Source: Paucibacter sp. TC2R-5
Lineage (GTDB): Bacteria > Pseudomonadota > Gammaproteobacteria > Burkholderiales > Burkholderiaceae_C
Reading direction: 5' to 3'
Length of the DNA stretch: 64,000 bases
Assembly (NCBI RefSeq): GCF_025717605.1
Contig: NZ_JAJIRQ010000003.1
Span: 496,001 to 560,000, forward strand
Shown here: one piece after another, positions 1-8,394 of the stretch
Position numbering within the stretch: position 1 is the stretch's first letter
How the letters are laid out: each line of letters opens with the position of its first letter
Translations under genes and position numbers: made by a program
Notes under the pieces: model-generated
Databases searched by the model: none
Seen by the model: only the letters and a program-made list of their open reading frames with translations
Told to the model about the DNA's origin: nothing

Positions 1-1585
1 GCCGCGGCTACTCGTGAAGGGCTTTCGCTTTAGCCAGAACAGTGTTTTCGATTCGCCCACTTTGGGCGCGCTGTTGAGCGACCTGATCGGGCGCGAACTG
101 AGTTTGGCGGAACTGAACGAAGCCGCCGACCGCATCACCGCCCACTACCGGCAGCAGGGCTACTTTCTCGCCAATGCCTATCTGCCTGCGCAAGACATTG
201 CCGACGGCATGCTCGATATCACTGTGTTGGAAGGGCGGCTTGGCCAAGTACGGCTAGACAACCAATCGAGGGTCAAGGACTCGGTGTTGCGCGCCCACCT
301 TGACGATTTGCCAGCCGGGCAAGCTTTGGCAGGCGCCGCCCTGGAGCGCAAGCTGCTGCTGATCAACAGCCTTGCCGGCGTATCGGTGCAATCCACCTTG
401 ACGCCTGGAACCTCGGTCGGCAGCACCGATCTGGACATCCGCGCCGAGGGCCTACCACCTGTCAGCGCGAGCCTCGGACTGGATAACTTCGGCACACGCT
501 ACAGCGGCATCTGGCGCGCTAATGCGGCGCTCGGTTTGAGCAACCCGCTGGGCCTCGGGGATGCTTTGTCATTGAACGCCTATTCCGCCGGGCGGCCCTA
601 TAGCTATGGGCGGCTGGCCTATCAGTTGCCGGTCGGCCAGCAGGGCATGCAATTGGGGCTGGCCGGCTCGGCCATGAACTACCGCCTGGGCGGCGACTTT
701 GCCGAGTTGCTCTCCCATGGCCGGGCCGAGGTCGCCAGCGTTTACGCCCTGCAAACATTGCAGCGCAGCCGCAGCAGCAAGCTGCAATTGCAGCTGAATT
801 TTGATCACAAATCACTCCAAGACCGCATCGACAGTGTGCAGAGCCACAGTGACAAAAAGATCGATGTCCTGCTGCTGGGCCTGTCCGGCGATCAGTTGGA
901 TGCGGCCGGCCGTGGCAGTCTGCGGTGGAGCTTCGGCCATGTGCAGGGGCGTTTGAAAATTGATCCGGTCGTCGCCGCAGCCGCGGCAAAAGGCCCTCAA
1001 AGTGCGGGCCGCTACGCCAAATGGACCGGCACCTTGACGCGCCAGCAGAGCTTGGGGGTACTTGGCCAAGCATTAGACCCATGGTTAAGGCCGGCGCCAA
1101 AAACATCGTTTGAGCCCGCGACGGTGGCGCCGAGTGAGCCGGCCGCACCAACACCAAGCGGCTCCGCCATCGCTCAGAGTTTGAGCATAACTGCTCAAAT
1201 AGGCGGCCAGTTTAGCGCTGGGAAAAACCTGGATTCTTCGGAGAAATTCAGTCTCGGCGGAGCGCAGGGCGTGCGCGCCTACCCGCAGGGCGAAGCCGCC
1301 TGTGATGACGCTTGGTTGCTCAATCTTGAATTGCGTTTAGACCTGAGTCCGGCTTGGCAATTGAGCGCACTGTTCGATGCCGGCGCTGGCAGATTGAGCC
1401 ACAACCCAATCCAAAACAGCTCACGCAATCAAGCGCGTCTGTCGGGCCTGGGGTTTGGCGCCAATTTCAGTGGGCCAAGCGGGTTGAGTTGGATCACTTC
1501 GCTGGCCTGGCGCACCGGCCCTGCACCCCTGTCCGACCAAGATCGCTCCCCTCGACTGTGGACCAGCGCGCAACAGACTTTTTGA
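1..1585 (+). CDS. TpsB-type outer-membrane transporter (FhaC/ShlB family), 5' end missing
   Basis: Outer-membrane pore of a two-partner secretion system; it would export the large exoprotein encoded just downstream. The reading frame is open to the first bases of the window, so the signal peptide and N-terminal helix lie outside; the GTG at 14 is only the first possible start inside. Seen: a POTRA domain from the first residues (VKGFRFSQN to VLEGRL), a second POTRA domain (about residues 85-145), then a 16-strand-type beta barrel. The conserved barrel-lumen motif, usually VRGY, reads VRAYPQGEA near 1270-1296, a Gly-to-Ala change. The gene ends 87 bp before the exoprotein start, as usual for tpsB-tpsA operons. 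The family assignment is secure; the substrate is inferred from adjacency. Confidence 0.9.
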   Translation, partial: PRLLVKGFRFSQNSVFDSPTLGALLSDLIGRELSLAELNEAADRITAHYRQQGYFLANAYLPAQDIADGMLDITVLEGRLGQVRLDNQSRVKDSVLRAHLDDLPAGQALAGAALERKLLLINSLAGVSVQSTLTPGTSVGSTDLDIRAEGLPPVSASLGLDNFGTRYSGIWRANAALGLSNPLGLGDALSLNAYSAGRPYSYGRLAYQLPVGQQGMQLGLAGSAMNYRLGGDFAELLSHGRAEVASVYALQTLQRSRSSKLQLQLNFDHKSLQDRIDSVQSHSDKKIDVLLLGLSGDQLDAAGRGSLRWSFGHVQGRLKIDPVVAAAAAKGPQSAGRYAKWTGTLTRQQSLGVLGQALDPWLRPAPKTSFEPATVAPSEPAAPTPSGSAIAQSLSITAQIGGQFSAGKNLDSSEKFSLGGAQGVRAYPQGEAACDDAWLLNLELRLDLSPAWQLSALFDAGAGRLSHNPIQNSSRNQARLSGLGFGANFSGPSGLSWITSLAWRTGPAPLSDQDRSPRLWTSAQQTF

Positions 1586-1672
1586 TCGCCCCTCAATCGC
1601 CCTACCGCCTCAAATCGACCTTCAAGCCCCTTCGCCCGACGTCACCCCAATTATTCATCTGCAAGGATCATC

Positions 1673-4600
1673 ATGTATCAAGCCTTTCGCCTCATACCAG
1701 CCTCGAAAACTGCCTTTGGTCGCCGCCAGCAGGCCAGCCGGGCGCAACTGCGGCAGATTGCAGTCGCCGCCGCATGGCTGGTCGCCGGCTCGGCCTTGCA
1801 GGCAGCCCCCAGCGGCGGACTGGTGGTCAGCGGCAATGTGAGCCTGAAGCCCGGACCTCAACAATTGACGGTCCTGCAGAACAGCCAGAATGCAGTGATC
1901 AACTGGCAGAGCTTTGGTATCGCCGCCAACGAAACGGTCACCTTTGTGCAACCGAATGCTTCGGCGGTGGCTTTGAACCGGGTGCTGGGCAATGAGGCCA
2001 GCGCGATCTACGGCAAGCTCAACGCGAATGGCCAAGTCTTCCTGATCAATCCGAACGGCATCTTGTTCGGCAAGTCGGCCGAGGTCAATGTTGGCGGTCT
2101 GGTGGCCTCGACCCTCAATATCGCGGACAAGGCGCTCGACGCCAAGCAGCGCGTCTTCAAGGGTGACAGCCAGGCAGCGGTGATCAACGAAGGCCAGATC
2201 CGTGCAGACGGCGGCTATATCGCCCTGCTGGGCAGGCAGGTCAGCAACAAGGGCAGCTTGCAGGCCCAGCTCGGCACGATTACGCTGGCCGCCGGCCAAC
2301 AAAGCACCTTGGATTTTGCCGGTGACAAGCTGATCCGCGTGACGGTCGACCAAGGTGCGCTGCAGGCCTTGGCGGATAACCAAGAACTGATCCAGGCCGA
2401 TGGCGGCACGGTGATTCTGAGCGCCAAGGCTGCGGACCGCCTGGTCACCGCCGTGGTCAATAACAGCGGTGTGATCCGCGCGCAAACCTTGCAAAACCGC
2501 GGCGGCGTGATTTCGCTGCTGGGTGATATGCAGGCAGGCCAGGTCAATGTGGGCGGCACGCTGGACGCCTCCGCCCCCGAGGCCGGCAATGGCGGCGCTG
2601 TGGAAACTTCGGCCGCACGGGTCAAAGTGGCGGCCGACGCTCACGTGACGACGGCAGCCGCCCGGGGCAGCTTTGGCAATTGGTTGATCGACCCCAAGGA
2701 CTACACGGTCGCCGCCAGCGGCGGCGACATCACTGGCGCCGCCCTTTCGACCAGCTTGGCCAGTAGCAATGTCAGCCTTCTAAGCAGCGCCGGCACAGGC
2801 AATGGCGCAGGCAACTTGAATATCAATGATGCGGTCACTTGGTCGGCCAACACCCGTTTGACGCTGACCGCCTCGAACGATGTGAATGTCAACGCCAGCA
2901 TCACCGCCAAGGGAGCGGACGCAGGGCTGAGCATTCAAGCCAATACTGCCAATGGCGCTGATGTTGCGAGCGGCAACGGCAGCTTCAAGCTTGGCAAGGG
3001 TGCGAGCATCAATTTGCCCAATGTGTCGGCCAGCTCCACAACGGCCTTGATCATCGGCAACACCAGCTACACCGTGATCAACAGTCTGGGCACGGCCGGC
3101 GATGGCTCGACCCTGAGCCTGCAAGGCATCAATGGCGGCTTGGCAGGCAACTATGCGTTAGGCAGCGACATCAACGCAGCGGCCACGTCCAATTGGAACG
3201 GTGGCGCCGGCTTCGCGCCGATTGGTGATGCGGTAAACCCGTTCAGCGGCAACTTCAACGGCTTGGGCCATTCGATCAGTGGAATGACGCTCAAGCGCCC
3301 GTCCACCAACCGCGTTGGCTTGTTCGGTTATGTGGAAAGCTCGGGCACGCTGAGCAATGTTTCGCTGGTCGGTGGCAGCATTTCCGGCGGATCGTTTGTT
3401 GGCGCATTGGCGGGTTTCAACGCGGGGACGGTGAAGCAGGTCTCGGCAAGTGGCGTCGTAACGGGCAGCGCCGGCAGCATATCGGTCGGCGGATTGTTTG
3501 GCGAGCACCAGGGCAGCCTCAGCAACGCCTCTGCCAGCGGCTCGGTCAACGGCACGAACGCCCTGGGCGGCCTCGTCGGCACTAATAGCAACGGCGGCAG
3601 CATTGGCAGCGCCTACTCGAACGCCGCTGTTGTCGGCGGCGCCAGCGGCTCGGCGGTCGGCGGCTTGGTCGGCCAGAACATCGGCAGCGCCTCTTCGGTC
3701 AGCTATGTCTACGCGACTGGCAATGTGTCGGGCAACGGCAATGTCGGTGGCCTGGTCGGGGTCAACTCGGGCAGCGTGTCCGGCAGCTATGCCAGCGGCA
3801 TCGTAAGCGGCAGCAGCGGCGTCGGCGGCTTGGTGGGTCGCAACACCAAATCCATCGCGAGCAGCTACTGGAATAGCGCGAACGCCACTGGCATAGGCAA
3901 TAGCATCGCAGGCAGCAGCTTGACGACCTCCGCGGGACTTAGCGCTACGCAGATGCGGCAAGCCTCGAATTTCAGTGGTTTCAGCTTCACCAATGTGCCC
4001 GGCGCAGCGGGCTGGGTCATCGTCAACGCCGACGGCAGCTTGAACAGCGAGACCGGCGCGAGCATAGGCGGAAGCAGCCCTATGCTCGCCTCCGAATACG
4101 CAAATTCAATCGGCAACGCCCATCAGTTGCAGCTGATGGCCATGGCGCCGGCCGCGCGCTATGACTTGAGGCTATCCATTGACGCAAGCAAGACCGGGCC
4201 AGGCGGCAAGGATGTTTGGGATGCCAAGGGCTTCGTCCCGGTCGGCACAGCTAGCACCCCGTTCACGGGCAGTCTGGACGGCGCCAATCAAACAATCAGC
4301 GGTTTGACCATCAATGCAGCCAGCCGCAGCAATGTGGGCCTGATCGGTTACCTCGACGGCGCCAGCGTGCGCAATATCGGCCTGTTTGGCGGCAGCGTGA
4401 TCGGCTTGGACAATGTCGGCGGCCTGGTCGGCTATGCCAGCGGCGGCGGCATCGCCAATGTCTACAGCGCCAACACGGTCAGCGGCGGCACCAGTGGCGA
4501 CAGCATCGGCGGTCTGGTGGGCCTGAACACGCTCAACAACAGCATCAGCAATAGCTACGCCTCGGGCAATGTCAGCGGCTCAGGCAGAGTCGGCGGCCTG

Positions 4601-6946
4601 GTCGGCAGCAATACCGGCGCTACCATCCAACAAAGTTATGCCAGCGGCACCGTTAGCGGATCCGCAGCCGGCGGTCTGGTCGGCTCAGCCTTCGCTGGCG
4701 CCATCAGCGACAGCTTCTGGAACAGCGATGTGATCGCGGACGGCGTGGGTCTGGGCAGCGACGCCGGTGCCCATGGCTTGAGCACCGTGCAACTGCGCAG
4801 CCAAGCCAATTTCAGCTCGGCCACGACCGCCAACGGCAATGCCAACCCGGGCTGGGACTTCGGCAACACCTGGATTCAATACGAAGGAAAAAGCGCGCCG
4901 CTGCTGCGCTCCTTCATGACCCCGCTGACTGTGACCGCCAATAGCGCGAGCAAGACTTATGACACCAAGGTCTTTGCCGGCGCCAGTGTCAGCTATTCAG
5001 ACACGCCGGACGCACGCTTGCTCGGCAGCCTTGGATTCACCGGCACCGCGACAACGGCCAAGCAAGTCGGCAGCTACACGCTCACGCCGACGGGCCTCTA
5101 CTCGACCCAGCAGGGCTATGCGCTGAACTTTGTCAGCGCTGGCCTGAACATCACACCGGCCACCTTGGTCGTTAGCGGCAGTAGCGCCGTCAACAAGGTC
5201 TACGACGGCAAAACCGCCGCTGCGATCACCGGTGGCAGCCTTGGTGGTGTGTTCGCTGGCGATACGGTGACGCTGGCACAAGCGGGCAGGTTCGCGGACA
5301 GGAACGCGGGCAACGGCATCGCCGTCACCGCCACCAACAGCATTGCCGGGGCCTCGGCCGGCAACTATGTGCTGGTTCAACCCACCGGCCTGACTGCAAA
5401 CATCACACCTAAGGACGTGGCAATTGCCGGCACCGTCGTAGCCGTCAACAAGACCTACGACGGCAACACCACCGCACAACTGTCCGGCGGCAACCTGAAC
5501 GGCGTGCTCAGCGGCGACACCGTCAGCCTGGAGCGCGCGGGCCAGTTCGACAGCAAGAATGTCGGCAGTGGTTTAGCCGTCACCTCGACCAGCACCTTGG
5601 CGGGCGCCTCAGCGGGCAACTACAAGCTGGTGCAGCCCACGGGCCTGAGCGCCAGCATTGCGGCGAAGGTACTCACCGTGAGCGCCAGCACGGTGGCGGC
5701 CGACAAGGTCTACGACGGCAATACCGCCGCGGCAGTCAGCGGCGGCAGCCTCAGCGGCGCGATCGACGGCGACCAACTCGCCTTCAAACAGACGGGCAAT
5801 TTTGCTGACAAAAATGCTGACAAGAACAAGCTGGTCAAGTTCAACAACATCCTGAGCGGAACCGACGCCGGCAACTACGTGTTGTCGGCAGCAGGCGGTT
5901 CGGTCAAGGCCAATATCAGCCAGCGCACGCTTGACGTAGCCGCGTCCGCCACGGCGAACAAGGTGTACGACGGCAACAAGGATGCCAATCTGAGCGGCAA
6001 TCTGGTCGGCATCTTGGCCGGTGAAGAGGTCGCCTTGCACGGGCTGTTCCTTGACAAGAATGTCGGCACCGCCAAGACCGTCAAATACAAGAACCAGCTC
6101 AGCGGCAATGGCGCGGCCAATTACAGCCTCAGCGCCAACGCCGGCAGCACCACTGCCAACATCACACCGGCGACCCTGACCATCAACGGCATGATGGCCG
6201 CAAGCAAGGTCTATGACGGCAAGAGCACGGCCACCTTGAGCGGTGGAGGCCTCAGCGGCGTGATAGGCGCAGACAAGGTCAAACTCACGCAAAAGGGCGA
6301 GTTCGCCAATAAGAATGCCGGTCTGAGCATCAAGGTCACCAGCACCAGCACGATCAGCGGCGGCGACGCCGGCAACTACGTTTTCACCCAACCAAGTAAT
6401 TTGGTTGCCAATATCAGCCCCAAAGCACTAAACATCAGCGGCACCAAAGTAGCCAGCCGCGACTACGACGGCAGCACCAACGCCACCATCAGCGGCGGCA
6501 AGCTCGCCGGGGTGATTGCCGGCGACAAGGTGACGCTGGTGCAGGCCGGCAGCTTTGCAGACAAGAACGCGGCCAAAGACAAGGTCGTTATCTACAGCAA
6601 CGTCCTGACCGGGGCAGACAGCCAGAACTACGTGCCGACCAAGGTATTTGGGACCGAGAAGGCAACGATCCGACCGAAGCTCTTATCCATCGACAACGGT
6701 GAAGTGGTGTTCGCCGACAAGGTCTATGACGGCACCACGCTGGCCACCTTGCAAACCGGCTCTACACTGGCTGGAGTGATTGCGGGCGACAAGCTGGCAC
6801 TGCTGCAGCTTGGCGCTTTTACCAGTCCCAAGCCCAATGACGCTGCGGTGGTGAACTTCACCAACACACTGGTGGGTCTTGACAAGGACAACTACACGAT
6901 CAAGACCAAGACGGGTCACACCACGGCCGTCATCTCGGCGCCTTGA
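1673..6946 (+). CDS. TpsA exoprotein: filamentous-haemagglutinin-type N-terminus with GLUG and YDG/MBG repeats
   Basis: Large secreted, probably surface-exposed adhesin-like protein of 1757 residues. The order seen is: an extended signal peptide ending near ALQAAP (residues 43-48); the TPS haemagglutination domain with the diagnostic FLINPNGILFG motif (about residues 119-129), which is read by the TpsB pore; a beta-helical linker; about ten GLUG-type repeats built on VGGLVG and SYASG (about residues 540-1020); then eight repeats headed by a YDG-like motif (KTYDTK, KVYDGK, KTYDGN and so on, residues 1085-1740). It ends in ISAP with no C-terminal toxin or anchor domain visible. It follows the transporter gene and is closed by a strong terminator, so this is a two-gene operon. 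A role in adhesion or biofilm is family-based inference. It is not a CdiA-type toxin by any feature seen. Confidence 0.9.
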   Translation: MYQAFRLIPASKTAFGRRQQASRAQLRQIAVAAAWLVAGSALQAAPSGGLVVSGNVSLKPGPQQLTVLQNSQNAVINWQSFGIAANETVTFVQPNASAVALNRVLGNEASAIYGKLNANGQVFLINPNGILFGKSAEVNVGGLVASTLNIADKALDAKQRVFKGDSQAAVINEGQIRADGGYIALLGRQVSNKGSLQAQLGTITLAAGQQSTLDFAGDKLIRVTVDQGALQALADNQELIQADGGTVILSAKAADRLVTAVVNNSGVIRAQTLQNRGGVISLLGDMQAGQVNVGGTLDASAPEAGNGGAVETSAARVKVAADAHVTTAAARGSFGNWLIDPKDYTVAASGGDITGAALSTSLASSNVSLLSSAGTGNGAGNLNINDAVTWSANTRLTLTASNDVNVNASITAKGADAGLSIQANTANGADVASGNGSFKLGKGASINLPNVSASSTTALIIGNTSYTVINSLGTAGDGSTLSLQGINGGLAGNYALGSDINAAATSNWNGGAGFAPIGDAVNPFSGNFNGLGHSISGMTLKRPSTNRVGLFGYVESSGTLSNVSLVGGSISGGSFVGALAGFNAGTVKQVSASGVVTGSAGSISVGGLFGEHQGSLSNASASGSVNGTNALGGLVGTNSNGGSIGSAYSNAAVVGGASGSAVGGLVGQNIGSASSVSYVYATGNVSGNGNVGGLVGVNSGSVSGSYASGIVSGSSGVGGLVGRNTKSIASSYWNSANATGIGNSIAGSSLTTSAGLSATQMRQASNFSGFSFTNVPGAAGWVIVNADGSLNSETGASIGGSSPMLASEYANSIGNAHQLQLMAMAPAARYDLRLSIDASKTGPGGKDVWDAKGFVPVGTASTPFTGSLDGANQTISGLTINAASRSNVGLIGYLDGASVRNIGLFGGSVIGLDNVGGLVGYASGGGIANVYSANTVSGGTSGDSIGGLVGLNTLNNSISNSYASGNVSGSGRVGGLVGSNTGATIQQSYASGTVSGSAAGGLVGSAFAGAISDSFWNSDVIADGVGLGSDAGAHGLSTVQLRSQANFSSATTANGNANPGWDFGNTWIQYEGKSAPLLRSFMTPLTVTANSASKTYDTKVFAGASVSYSDTPDARLLGSLGFTGTATTAKQVGSYTLTPTGLYSTQQGYALNFVSAGLNITPATLVVSGSSAVNKVYDGKTAAAITGGSLGGVFAGDTVTLAQAGRFADRNAGNGIAVTATNSIAGASAGNYVLVQPTGLTANITPKDVAIAGTVVAVNKTYDGNTTAQLSGGNLNGVLSGDTVSLERAGQFDSKNVGSGLAVTSTSTLAGASAGNYKLVQPTGLSASIAAKVLTVSASTVAADKVYDGNTAAAVSGGSLSGAIDGDQLAFKQTGNFADKNADKNKLVKFNNILSGTDAGNYVLSAAGGSVKANISQRTLDVAASATANKVYDGNKDANLSGNLVGILAGEEVALHGLFLDKNVGTAKTVKYKNQLSGNGAANYSLSANAGSTTANITPATLTINGMMAASKVYDGKSTATLSGGGLSGVIGADKVKLTQKGEFANKNAGLSIKVTSTSTISGGDAGNYVFTQPSNLVANISPKALNISGTKVASRDYDGSTNATISGGKLAGVIAGDKVTLVQAGSFADKNAAKDKVVIYSNVLTGADSQNYVPTKVFGTEKATIRPKLLSIDNGEVVFADKVYDGTTLATLQTGSTLAGVIAGDKLALLQLGAFTSPKPNDAAVVNFTNTLVGLDKDNYTIKTKTGHTTAVISAP

Positions 6947-7024
6947 ACCTGGCCACTACTCCCCGCTAAACGCTGTTGCGCCCGGCGTTTGAGCTCGTGT
7001 CGTACGAGCTGAATTTGAAGCTTG

Positions 7025-7086
7025 GCCCGCCTGTTTCGTTCAAGCCCTTGGCTCTGGCCTCGGCATGACGAAACGGCGGGCTTTTT
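7025..7086 (+). terminator. Rho-independent terminator of the TPS operon
   Basis: GCCCGCC-T-GTTTCGT at 7025-7039 pairs with ACGAAACGGCGGGC at 7068-7081, leaving one bulged T and a 28-base loop, followed by TTTTT at 7082-7086. It lies 78 bp after the tpsA stop and cuts off read-through into the riboswitch region. From 7087 to 7317 I see no gene. Confidence 0.8.
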
Positions 7087-7317
7087 CAATGGAGTAGCGG
7101 GGCCCCGAGTCCACGCTTCCACGCTTCCACGAGCTTAGCTTGACTCTTGCGGCCCCGCATCTTCCCCCGGAAAGTGGCAGGCCGTGAAAGCAAACTCAGC
7201 CCCAAATGCCATTCAATCATCTCCGCCCAAGAGGTCTTGAATAGCGCGCCAATAGCGTGAAGAAGTAGCGTTTTCCCTGCGCAGGGCTAGTTTGGCCCAT
7301 GGCAATTGGCGCTGACA

Positions 7318-7350
7318 ACTCCTACACTCGTTTTCAAGGCCAGCGAAGAA
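7318..7350 (+). promoter_or_regulatory. Candidate promoter of curlin gene copy 1
   Basis: The segment CTCCTACACT (7319-7328) followed by CAAGGCCAGC is repeated exactly 836 bp downstream, at the same distance before the second riboswitch, although the DNA around it has diverged. TACACT at 7323-7328 is a plausible weak -10 element about 50 bp before the aptamer. No good -35 box is visible, so an activator or a non-sigma70 factor may be needed. The conservation is seen; promoter function is inferred. Confidence 0.35.
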
Positions 7351-7369
7351 CTCCCGAGTTCCGAACCGG

Positions 7370-7466
7370 CCGATCAGTCAACAGAGGGCAAACCCGCCGA
7401 AAGGTGGGGACGCAAAGCCTCCGGCCTACAGCGCGAAAGCGCCACGGTAGCGGGGTTGCCAGCAAA
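7370..7466 (+). ncRNA. Cyclic-di-GMP class I riboswitch (GEMM-I), copy 1
   Basis: It carries the hallmarks of the GEMM-I aptamer in order: the AGGGCAAACC ligand-pocket strand (7384-7393); a P2-type hairpin CCCGCC-GAAA-GGTGGG with the GAAA tetraloop (7393-7408); GGACGCAAAGCCTCCGGCC, containing the tetraloop-receptor and core; a second hairpin closed by GCGCGAAAGCGC; then GGTAGCGGGGTTGCC. The base corresponding to G20 of the Vibrio Vc2 aptamer appears to be G, as expected for c-di-GMP rather than cGAMP sensing. The aptamer lies about 100 bp before the curlin start codon on the same strand, so it should control that gene. The copy at 8206-8302 is identical through the aptamer. Outer P1 limits are approximate. 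Confidence 0.93.
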
Positions 7467-7505
7467 GCACCGACTTATTCGGTGCGATGTACCAAGCGGT
7501 ATGTC
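7467..7505 (+). promoter_or_regulatory. Probable expression platform of riboswitch copy 1 (two hairpins)
   Basis: Hairpin A is GCACCGA-CTTAT-TCGGTGC (7467-7485). Hairpin B is GATGTACC-AAGC-GGTATGTC (7486-7505), paired with two G-T wobbles. In copy 2 the same stem reads GATGTACC-AAAC-GGTACATC and pairs perfectly. All base changes keep the stem, which supports a real RNA structure. Neither hairpin is followed by a T-run, so simple intrinsic termination looks unlikely; the mechanism is open. Confidence 0.55.
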
Positions 7506-7558
7506 ATTGCTGTTCCAAGCGTGGCCCTCGCCCAAACCTTCACGGGAACGAGATCGCC

Positions 7559-8020
7559 ATGCTTAAGCTCAACTTCATTTCCAAGTCGGCTTCCATCAGC
7601 TTCGCAGCCGCCGGCCTAGCCGCAGCGCTGTGCTGCAGCCAAGCAGCCGCCGCCGATATCGTGTTGGGCTCGGCATCCATCGTTCAAAGCGGCAACAACA
7701 ACCAGGCGGCCATCGACCAAATCGGTGAAACGAATCGCGCTTTGATCACCCAAACCGGCAACAACAACTTTGCCGACGTCAAACAAAGCGGCAACGGCAA
7801 CAGCCTTGATTTGAGCCAAGACGGTTTCGGCAACTCTTTCAGCGCCCGCCAGTCCGGCGCGGAGAACCGCATCCTCGCCAATCAGTTGGGCGGCGCTAGC
7901 GCCACGCTATTGCAAACGGGCTCGAACAACTCCATTACCTTGAACCAGGCCGCAGGCCGCAATTTCGCCTACGTCAGCCAGACCGGCAATGGCAACACAG
8001 CCACGATCAATCAGCGCTGA
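7559..8020 (+). CDS. Curlin-repeat amyloid subunit (CsgA/CsgB-type), copy 1
   Basis: Secreted functional-amyloid subunit of 153 residues. ATG 7559 is chosen because it is preceded by GGGAACGAG and starts a clean signal peptide that ends around AAAADIV (residue 33); an upstream in-frame ATG at 7487 lies in the riboswitch hairpin. Seen: eleven glutamines at 11-residue spacing (Q43, 54, 65, 76, 87, 98, 109, 119, 130, 141, 152; one gap is 10), most of them in Q-x-G-x2-N units, the ladder signature of curlin half-repeats. It faces the csgEFG operon across about 970 bp and is preceded by a c-di-GMP riboswitch. The protein differs from copy 2 at only five positions (4, 64, 84, 90, 95). It should be exported through CsgG; which copy is major subunit or nucleator cannot be read from sequence. 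Confidence 0.9.
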   Translation: MLKLNFISKSASISFAAAGLAAALCCSQAAAADIVLGSASIVQSGNNNQAAIDQIGETNRALITQTGNNNFADVKQSGNGNSLDLSQDGFGNSFSARQSGAENRILANQLGGASATLLQTGSNNSITLNQAAGRNFAYVSQTGNGNTATINQR

Positions 8021-8153
8021 GCTTGAACCGGCGAGGCGAACGAAGATTGCGTCGAGCCCCGCGCCAAAGCTCACAAACTGAGCAGCAAAACCGTGAACAA
8101 ATGGCGGTTCACGCAAGCACATGTCAGTCGGGCCCTCGCATTGATTGCAGGCG

Positions 8154-8186
8154 GCTCCTACACTTGATCCCAAGGCCAGCAAGGAA
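8154..8186 (+). promoter_or_regulatory. Candidate promoter of curlin gene copy 2
   Basis: Counterpart of the 7318-7350 segment: CTCCTACACTTG with TACACT at 8159-8164, then CAAGGCCAGC. Conservation against a diverged background suggests the second copy keeps its own promoter and is not only read through from copy 1. No convincing -35 element is seen. Confidence 0.35.
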
Positions 8187-8205
8187 CTTTCAAGAACCCA
8201 GCTGA

Positions 8206-8302
8206 CCGAACATTCAACAGAGGGCAAACCCGCCGAAAGGTGGGGACGCAAAGCCTCCGGCCTACAGCGCGAAAGCGCCACGGTAGCGGGGTTGCCAGCA
8301 AA
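8206..8302 (+). ncRNA. Cyclic-di-GMP class I riboswitch (GEMM-I), copy 2
   Basis: Second GEMM-I aptamer, identical to copy 1 from the AGGGCAAACC strand (8220-8229) through the GAAA-capped hairpin, the GGACGCAAAGCC core and GGGGTTGCC. It lies about 100 bp before the start of the second curlin gene. Two complete aptamers, one per structural gene, means each gene can be tuned separately; they are not a tandem pair in one leader, because a whole gene lies between them. Confidence 0.93.
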
Positions 8303-8341
8303 GCACCGACTTATTCGGTGCGATGTACCAAACGGTACATC
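8303..8341 (+). promoter_or_regulatory. Probable expression platform of riboswitch copy 2
   Basis: GCACCGA/TCGGTGC (8303-8321) and a perfect 8-bp stem GATGTACC-AAAC-GGTACATC (8322-8341). The second stem is stronger than in copy 1, where wobble pairs replace two Watson-Crick pairs, so the two switches could have different set points. There is no T-run after either hairpin. Confidence 0.55.
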
Positions 8342-8394
8342 ATTGCTGCTCCAAGCGTGGCCCTCGCCCCAACCTTCACGGGAACGAGATCGCC

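Noticed and set aside
3340-4720. CRISPR-like repeat array
   Set aside because: Repeats are in-frame protein repeats (VGGLVG, SYASG) with variable spacing and no identical direct repeats of 25-40 bp; no cas genes in the window.
1673-6946. Contact-dependent inhibition toxin (CdiA)
   Set aside because: No VENN-type boundary, no toxin tip, and no immunity gene after it; the protein ends in YDG repeats.
7467-7505. Hairpins after the riboswitch as an intrinsic terminator
   Set aside because: No U-run follows either hairpin in either copy; called only as an expression platform.
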